A stretch of DNA of 64,000 bases. Source: Actinomycetes bacterium (GTDB taxonomy: Bacteria > Actinomycetota > Acidimicrobiia > Acidimicrobiales > RAAP-2). The notes beneath the pieces were generated by a model, which saw only the letters and a list, made by a program, of their open reading frames with translations, did not search any database and was not told the origin of the DNA. The stretch lies in contig JAKBNL010000007.1 in the NCBI GenBank assembly GCA_021831035.1, positions 37,429-101,428 on the forward strand, written 5' to 3'. Below are positions 59,955-64,000 of the stretch, piece after piece (the stretch's first letter is position 1; every line of letters begins with the position of its first letter). The position numbers and the translations under genes are program-made.

Positions 59955-60777
59955 CGACGACCCCCCGTCGGGCCTCGCCCGGCTACGGCGACGTCTGACC
60001 ACCCGGGAGCACCACGGCCCCGTCTCCCCCGAGGCCGCCGCGATCCACGCCCGCGTCGACCAGCTGAGCGCGCTCGAGCTGCGCGACGTGATGACCCCCC
60101 GGGTGGACGTGGCCTACCTGGGCTTCCCGGTGACCCCCGAGTCGGTCGCCGACGCGGTGCGCGACACCGGTCACTCCTGCTTCCCGGTCGTGGCCGACGA
60201 GGAGCTCGACGACGTGATCGGCATCCTCTACGTGAACGACCTCTTCCGCTCCTCGACGACCAAGCGGGCCCCGGGGGTCGCGTTGCCCGACGCGGACGAG
60301 ATCGCCCGCAAGATCCGCCGGCCCCTCATGCTGCCCGAGACGCGTGACCTCCTCGAGAGCCTGCGGGAGATGCGCGCCCAGCGGCGCACCTTCGCCCTCG
60401 TGCTCGACGAGCACGGCGGGGTGGCCGGGGTGGTCTCGATCCGCGACATCCTCGAGCAACTCGTCGGCGACCTGAACGACGAGTTCGACGAGGGCGAGGA
60501 GCCCACCATCGTGCGCATCCGCGAGGGCCGCTGGCTCGTCGACGGCCAGACCCACGTGGACCGGGTCGAGCATGAGCTCGGGATCGAGATCCCCGAGGGT
60601 GAGTACGTGACGATCGCCGGCTTCGTCCTCGACCTGGCCGGGGAGATCCCGGCGCCGGGCTCGACCTACCGCCACGGGCGCTGGACCTTCCGCGTCCAGA
60701 CCGTCGAGCGCCGCCGGATCAGCCAGCTGGTCGTCGAGCGCCACCCCGAGGCCGAGTCCGACGACCTCGAGGGCTGA
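59947..60777 (+). CDS. CorC/HlyC-type CBS-pair protein
   Basis: A 276-residue soluble protein. A short N-terminus is followed by a CBS pair (ELRDVMTPRVDVAYLGFPVTPESVADAVRDTGHSCFPVV, and FALVLDEHGGVAGVVSIRDILEQLVGDLNDEFD) and a C-terminal CorC_HlyC transporter-associated domain (REGRWLVDGQTHVDRVEHELGIEIPEG ... VQTVERRRISQLVVER). There is no DUF21 membrane domain, so it resembles CorC/TlyC, implicated in magnesium/cobalt resistance. It overlaps the receiver gene by 8 bp. Confidence 0.88.
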   Translation: MSSDDPPSGLARLRRRLTTREHHGPVSPEAAAIHARVDQLSALELRDVMTPRVDVAYLGFPVTPESVADAVRDTGHSCFPVVADEELDDVIGILYVNDLFRSSTTKRAPGVALPDADEIARKIRRPLMLPETRDLLESLREMRAQRRTFALVLDEHGGVAGVVSIRDILEQLVGDLNDEFDEGEEPTIVRIREGRWLVDGQTHVDRVEHELGIEIPEGEYVTIAGFVLDLAGEIPAPGSTYRHGRWTFRVQTVERRRISQLVVERHPEAESDDLEG

Positions 60778-60825
60778 CGCCCGGGCCGCGGCGACGCGAC
60801 GGTGCGCCGGGGACGCGCCGACGGG

Positions 60826-62283
60826 TCACCCGAGGGGGCTGGCGCCGTCCTCGAGCGCGCGACGCAGCCGCGCCTTCTCCACCTTGCCCAGGGCGTTGCG
60901 CGCCAGGGCCGTCGCGAGGACCACGCGCTTGGGCACCTTGTAGGGCGCGAGCACGTCGCGCAGCGCCGCGCGGACCGCGTCCGCGTTGAGCTCGGCACCG
61001 GGCCGCGCGACGACCACCGCGACGACGGCCTCGCCGAAGTCCGGGTCGGTCACACCCACCACGGCCGACTCCTCGACCCCCTCGAGCCCGTCGATGGCCT
61101 GCTCGACCTCCTTGGGGTAGACGTTGAGGCCCCCGGTGATGACGAGGTCCGTCGCCCGGCCCACGAGCTCGAGGTAGCCGTCGGGGTGCAGACGCCCCAG
61201 GTCGCCCGTCTCAAAGAACCCGTCGGGCCCCCGCGCCGGTTGGTCGGGCCGGTTCCAGTAGCCCGCGAGCACGTTGGGGCCGCGCACCCCGACGGGCCCG
61301 GGCGGGGTCCCGGCGACGCGCACCTCGACCCCCGGCAGGGCCGGGCCGACGGTGCCGACCCGTCGCTCGCCCTCGAGGGGGTTCGACGCGATTATCCCGG
61401 TCTCGGTCGTCCCGTAGCGCTCGAGGATCCGGTGGCCGGTGCGCGCCGTGAACGCCTCGTGGGTGGACGGACGCATCGGCGCCGATCCCGAGACGAAGAG
61501 GCGGACACCCCGCACGAGGTCGGCCGTGAGCCGCTCGTCGGCGAGCAGCCTCGTGTAGTGCGTCGGGACGCCCATGAAGACGGTCCCCGAGGCGAGGGCG
61601 TCGAGCACCGCACCGACCTCGAAGGAAGGGAGCAAGCGGGTGGTGGCCCCCGCGGCGAGCGCGCAGTAGGCGGCGACGAAGAGGCCGTGCACGTGGAAGA
61701 GGGGCAGGGGGTGCACGAGGACGTCGTCGCGCCCGATCCCCCACACGCGGTTGAGCGTCGTGCAGCCGAAGGTCAGGTTCCCCTGGGTCAGGACCGCCCC
61801 CTTGGGGCGGCCCGTCGTGCCCGAGGTGAACAGGATCGCGGCGGGGGTTCCCTCGTCGCTCGCCCGGTCCTCGAAGCGACTCGGCCGCGAGCGCGCGCGC
61901 TCTAGGAGGTCGTCGAGACCGACCACCGGCTCTCGCGGGCCCCGGGGACCCTCGCCCACCAGGACGGCCGGAGCCGCGTCGTCGAGGAGGCCGCGGACCT
62001 CGCGATCGGTGTAGGCGGGGTTGAGCGGGACGTAGAGGGCCCCCACCCGCGCGCAGGCGACGTTGAGCGCCAGCACCTCCGGCCGCGTCGGTACCCGCAC
62101 GGCGACGCGGTCGCCGGCCGCGACACCGCAGTCCTCGACGAGGACGTGGGCCAACCTCGCCGACAACTCGTCCACGGCGCCGAAGGTCCAGACGTCGTCG
62201 CCCCAGAGAATGGCCGCGCGCGCGGGCTCGCGGCGCCCGGCGTCGAGGAGGGTCTCGACGAGCACGTTGGTCGCCTCGCTCAC
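60826..62283 (-). CDS. acyl-CoA synthetase, MatB-like (malonyl-CoA synthetase-like)
   Basis: A 485-residue ANL-family adenylating enzyme. Core motifs are AILFTSGTTGRPKGAVLTQGN (P-loop A3), HPLPLFHVHGLFVAAY, TVFMGVPTHYTRLLADE, LFVSGSAPM, ILERYGTTETG (A5), FFETGDLGRLHPDGYLELVGRATDLVITGGLNVYPKEVE (A7/A8) and the A10 lysine in RNALGKVEKARLRR. The LPLFHVHGL / GVPTHYTRLL / SGSAPM pattern is closest to malonyl-CoA synthetase MatB, but another short acyl acid is possible. The GTG at 62283 is the only start near the family N-terminus. Confidence 0.85.
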   Translation of the reverse strand: MSEATNVLVETLLDAGRREPARAAILWGDDVWTFGAVDELSARLAHVLVEDCGVAAGDRVAVRVPTRPEVLALNVACARVGALYVPLNPAYTDREVRGLLDDAAPAVLVGEGPRGPREPVVGLDDLLERARSRPSRFEDRASDEGTPAAILFTSGTTGRPKGAVLTQGNLTFGCTTLNRVWGIGRDDVLVHPLPLFHVHGLFVAAYCALAAGATTRLLPSFEVGAVLDALASGTVFMGVPTHYTRLLADERLTADLVRGVRLFVSGSAPMRPSTHEAFTARTGHRILERYGTTETGIIASNPLEGERRVGTVGPALPGVEVRVAGTPPGPVGVRGPNVLAGYWNRPDQPARGPDGFFETGDLGRLHPDGYLELVGRATDLVITGGLNVYPKEVEQAIDGLEGVEESAVVGVTDPDFGEAVVAVVVARPGAELNADAVRAALRDVLAPYKVPKRVVLATALARNALGKVEKARLRRALEDGASPLG

Positions 62284-62515
62284 GCGTCGGTCGGGCGGAC
62301 GGCCTGCGCGGCGTTCACGCACCGCCCCACAGCGGCCACGGCCCCACCCGTCGCCGTCGACGCCGGGGTACCGTCCTCCGAGAGACCGTCAGCGGCGCGC
62401 ACCAGTGAGACGGTAGTGCCCGCGTTAGTCGGGGCCCGCGCGAGCGGTGCCGCCCCTCGGGATGGCCTGGGGTGGCGGCGCCGTGGCGCCGTGGGGGCCG
62501 TCCGGCGGGAGGCGT

Positions 62516-62521
62516 TAGGAT
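62516..62521 (+). promoter_or_regulatory. -10 element upstream of tRNA-Pro
   Basis: TAGGAT, about 26 nt before the tRNA. The 263-bp gap 62284-62546 holds no other signal that I can see. Confidence 0.35.
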
Positions 62522-62546
62522 GGGCGGGCTGCGGGGAGACTCGCTG

Positions 62547-62623
62547 CGGGCTGTAGCGCAGCTTGGTAGCGCGCTGCGTTCGGGACGCAGAGGTCCCGGG
62601 TTCAAATCCCGGCAGCCCGACCA
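62547..62623 (+). tRNA. tRNA-Pro (anticodon CGG)
   Basis: Complete cloverleaf with encoded CCA: acceptor CGGGCTG/CAGCCCG with discriminator A, D arm AGCGCAGCTTGGTAGCGC, anticodon stem CTGCG/CGCAG with loop TTCGGGA (CGG), and T arm CCGGGTTCAAATCCCGG. Confidence 0.96.
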
Positions 62624-62649
62624 CACCGGAGTAGCGTCGTCTCACCCTG

Positions 62650-62722
62650 GCCCCCATCGTCTAGTGGCCTAGGACACCACCCTTTCAAGGTGGCAGCACG
62701 GGTTCGAATCCCGTTGGGGGTG
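62650..62722 (+). tRNA. tRNA-Glu (anticodon TTC)
   Basis: Cloverleaf without encoded CCA: acceptor GCCCCCA/TGGGGGT (G-U at the first pair) with discriminator G, D arm GTCTAGTGGCCTAGGAC, anticodon stem CCACC/GGTGG with loop CTTTCAA (TTC), and T arm CGGGTTCGAATCCCG. It lies 26 bp downstream of tRNA-Pro. Confidence 0.96.
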
Positions 62723-62797
62723 CTCAGTAGCCTTGACCCCGTTCGTGTGACCACCCTTATGGCAACGTGGCCTGGGTTGGTTGGACAGAGTGTAAGG

Positions 62798-64000
62798 GGC
62801 TCTTCGGATTTCAGCGGGGCGCTGCCCTGATGGAGATCCCGTGACAGACGACGAAGGTGCTTCAGGCTTGTGGTGTGAGCCAACTTGCCCGAAGCACCTA
62901 CGTCACCACCGACCCTAGCGAGATCGTCCGAGCCCTCGTGGGGCTGAAGGACGTCCGAGTCCTCGCCTACGAGCGTCACGGGCCCGAGGTGACCCTCGTG
63001 ATCGAGCAGGTCGTGGGCACGGTGACCTGCCCCGAGTGCGGGGCGCCGGCCCGGGTGAAGGAGCGACCCCTCGTCACCTACGTCGACCTGCCCGTCTACG
63101 GCGCCCCGATGCGCCTCACCTGGAAGAAGCACCGGATGCGCTGTGCGAACCCGGCCTGTCCTCGCCGCACGTGGGTGCTCGGCGACCATCGGATCGCGGC
63201 GAAGTCCTGTCTGCTCACGACCCGGGCGGCCCAGTGGGTGACCGAGCAGGTGGGCACCGGGCGCTCGGTGATCGAGGTCGCCCGAGAGCTCGACTGCGAC
63301 TGGCACACCGTCAACTCCGCCGTCACCACCTACGGGCGCGCCCTCTTGGCGGCCGACACCAAGCGTCTCACGAGGACCAGCGCCATCGGCCTGGACGAGA
63401 CCAACTTCGTGCGCCGCCAGGACCAGCGAACGAGCTACGCGACGACCGTCTGTGACGTCGAGCACCACCAGATCATCGATATCCTGCCCACCCGCCACTA
63501 CGTCGACGTGGCCCAGTGGATGCACGACCAGGGAATCGACTGGCGCCAGCGCATCACCTACGGCGCCCTCGACATGTCCGCCACCTACGCCGCGGTCTAC
63601 TCGGCGATGCTGCCCCGGGCCGCCCAGGTGGTGGATCCCTTTCACGTGATCGCCCTGGCCAATCGGACACTCGACCAGATCCGCCGCCGGGTCCAGATCG
63701 AACAGCTGGGCCACCGGGGGCGCCGCGACGACCCGCTCTTCCGGGTGCGCCGACTACTCACGCGCGCCGAGGAGAACCTCACGCCCGAGGCGGCCGAGCG
63801 ACTGCGGGTTCTGCTCAGCCTCGGCGACCCCACCGCCGAGGTCGCCATCGCCTACCGGGTGAAAGAGCGCCTGCGCGACTTCTACCGCGAGAGCGACCCG
63901 GCACTCGCTGAGGCTCTCCTCGCCGACCTGCGCGACAAGTGCCTGGCGCGGTCCATGCCGCCCGAGATCCGTCGGCTCGGCAAGACGATTCGGACCTGGT
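62798..64000 (+). mobile_element. ISL3-family insertion sequence (left part)
   Basis: Begins with an ISL3-type terminal sequence GGCTCTTCGGATTTC at 62798, followed by the transposase gene at 62875. The right end, the right inverted repeat and the target duplication lie outside the window. The insertion is 75 bp downstream of tRNA-Glu. Confidence 0.8.
62875..64000 (+). CDS. ISL3-family transposase (3' end beyond window)
   Basis: An open frame of about 375 codons without a stop to the window edge. Starting VSQLARSTYVTTDPSEIVRALVG, it has a zinc-finger-like pair (CPECGAPARVKER and CANPACPRRTWV), an HTH segment (SVIEVARELDCDWHTVNSAVTTYGRALL), then the DDE_Tnp_ISL3 catalytic domain: first Asp in AIGLDETNFVRR, second Asp in YGALDMSATYAAVY, and the Glu lies past the window or unrecognised. 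The VVDPFHVIALANRTLDQIRRR segment is also typical for ISL3. Coding appears intact as far as seen. Confidence 0.9.
   Translation, partial: MSQLARSTYVTTDPSEIVRALVGLKDVRVLAYERHGPEVTLVIEQVVGTVTCPECGAPARVKERPLVTYVDLPVYGAPMRLTWKKHRMRCANPACPRRTWVLGDHRIAAKSCLLTTRAAQWVTEQVGTGRSVIEVARELDCDWHTVNSAVTTYGRALLAADTKRLTRTSAIGLDETNFVRRQDQRTSYATTVCDVEHHQIIDILPTRHYVDVAQWMHDQGIDWRQRITYGALDMSATYAAVYSAMLPRAAQVVDPFHVIALANRTLDQIRRRVQIEQLGHRGRRDDPLFRVRRLLTRAEENLTPEAAERLRVLLSLGDPTAEVAIAYRVKERLRDFYRESDPALAEALLADLRDKCLARSMPPEIRRLGKTIRTW

Overview
The window is a very GC-rich, densely packed actinobacterial chromosome segment with frequent GTG/TTG starts and many 1-8 bp gene overlaps. Pointers to the phylum are CarD, a WhiB protein, GpgS, a LytR_C protein, HemQ, an actinobacterial ClpC, a GSII glutamine synthetase with a GlnR-type regulator, and long stretches that follow the Mycobacterium tuberculosis order (rlmB-ispF-ispD-carD-radA ... 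clpC ... lysS-coaX-panC-DUF2520-folK-folB-folP-folE-hpt-tilS). I infer an Acidimicrobiia-like lineage, with moderate confidence. Homospermidine synthase, a MurL/MurD2 pair and an InlB-repeat protein are unusual additions.

Layout. 0-6.6 kb: small enzymes (O-methyltransferase fragment, YbaK, YpeA, methyltransferase, homospermidine synthase, DUF4232 protein, two GNATs, Nudix) and HemQ. 6.6-11.5 kb: GroEL behind a CIRCE operator; a threonine-synthase-like gene and a MoaD/ThiS sulfur carrier behind a SAM riboswitch; divergent gpgS; a LytR_C protein; tRNA-Thr(TGT). 11.5-13.5 kb: a repeat-rich secreted protein of different base composition. 13.6-20 kb: rlmB, ispF, ispD, carD, radA, clpC. 20-29 kb: polyprenyl synthase, then one long minus-strand operon tilS-hpt-folE-folP-(phosphatase-like)-folB-folK-DUF2520-panC-coaX-lysS. 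29-33 kb: a zinc-type ABC transporter divergent from its Fur/Zur regulator. 33-36 kb: pgeF, murL and murD2, a peptidoglycan-precursor group. 36-40.4 kb: a PAS/GAF/GGDEF/EAL protein, a SIMPL protein, a broken DinB gene and tRNA-Thr(CGT). 40.4-44.9 kb: holB, tmk, topA. 45-49 kb: a KimA-like potassium transporter with a fused OB domain, divergent from two TrkA-type RCK proteins, and a HAD phosphatase. 49.5-56 kb: a sigma-70 factor, an orphan gene, nadE, glnII, a second glutamine synthetase and a GlnR-like regulator. 56-62.3 kb: Rid, ErpA, Nudix, a DUF929/VKOR disulfide pair, WhiB, a receiver protein, a CorC-type CBS protein and an acyl-CoA synthetase. 62.5-64 kb: tRNA-Pro(CGG), tRNA-Glu(TTC) and the left part of an ISL3-family insertion sequence that runs off the window.

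The most interesting locus is 8.4-10.05 kb. A promoter, a SAM-I/SAM-IV-clan riboswitch, a threonine-synthase homologue and a Gly-Gly-ended sulfur carrier sit in one transcription unit. SAM control of these two genes suggests that the pair serves sulfur or methionine metabolism (possibly sulfur-carrier-dependent homocysteine formation) rather than plain threonine synthesis. Other linked systems are the KimA/RCK potassium locus, the Zur-controlled zinc locus, the GlnR-box glutamine synthetase cluster and the PgeF-MurL-MurD2 cell-wall cluster. Many first genes carry a TANNNT -10 element only 5-7 nt before the start codon, the signature of leaderless transcripts.
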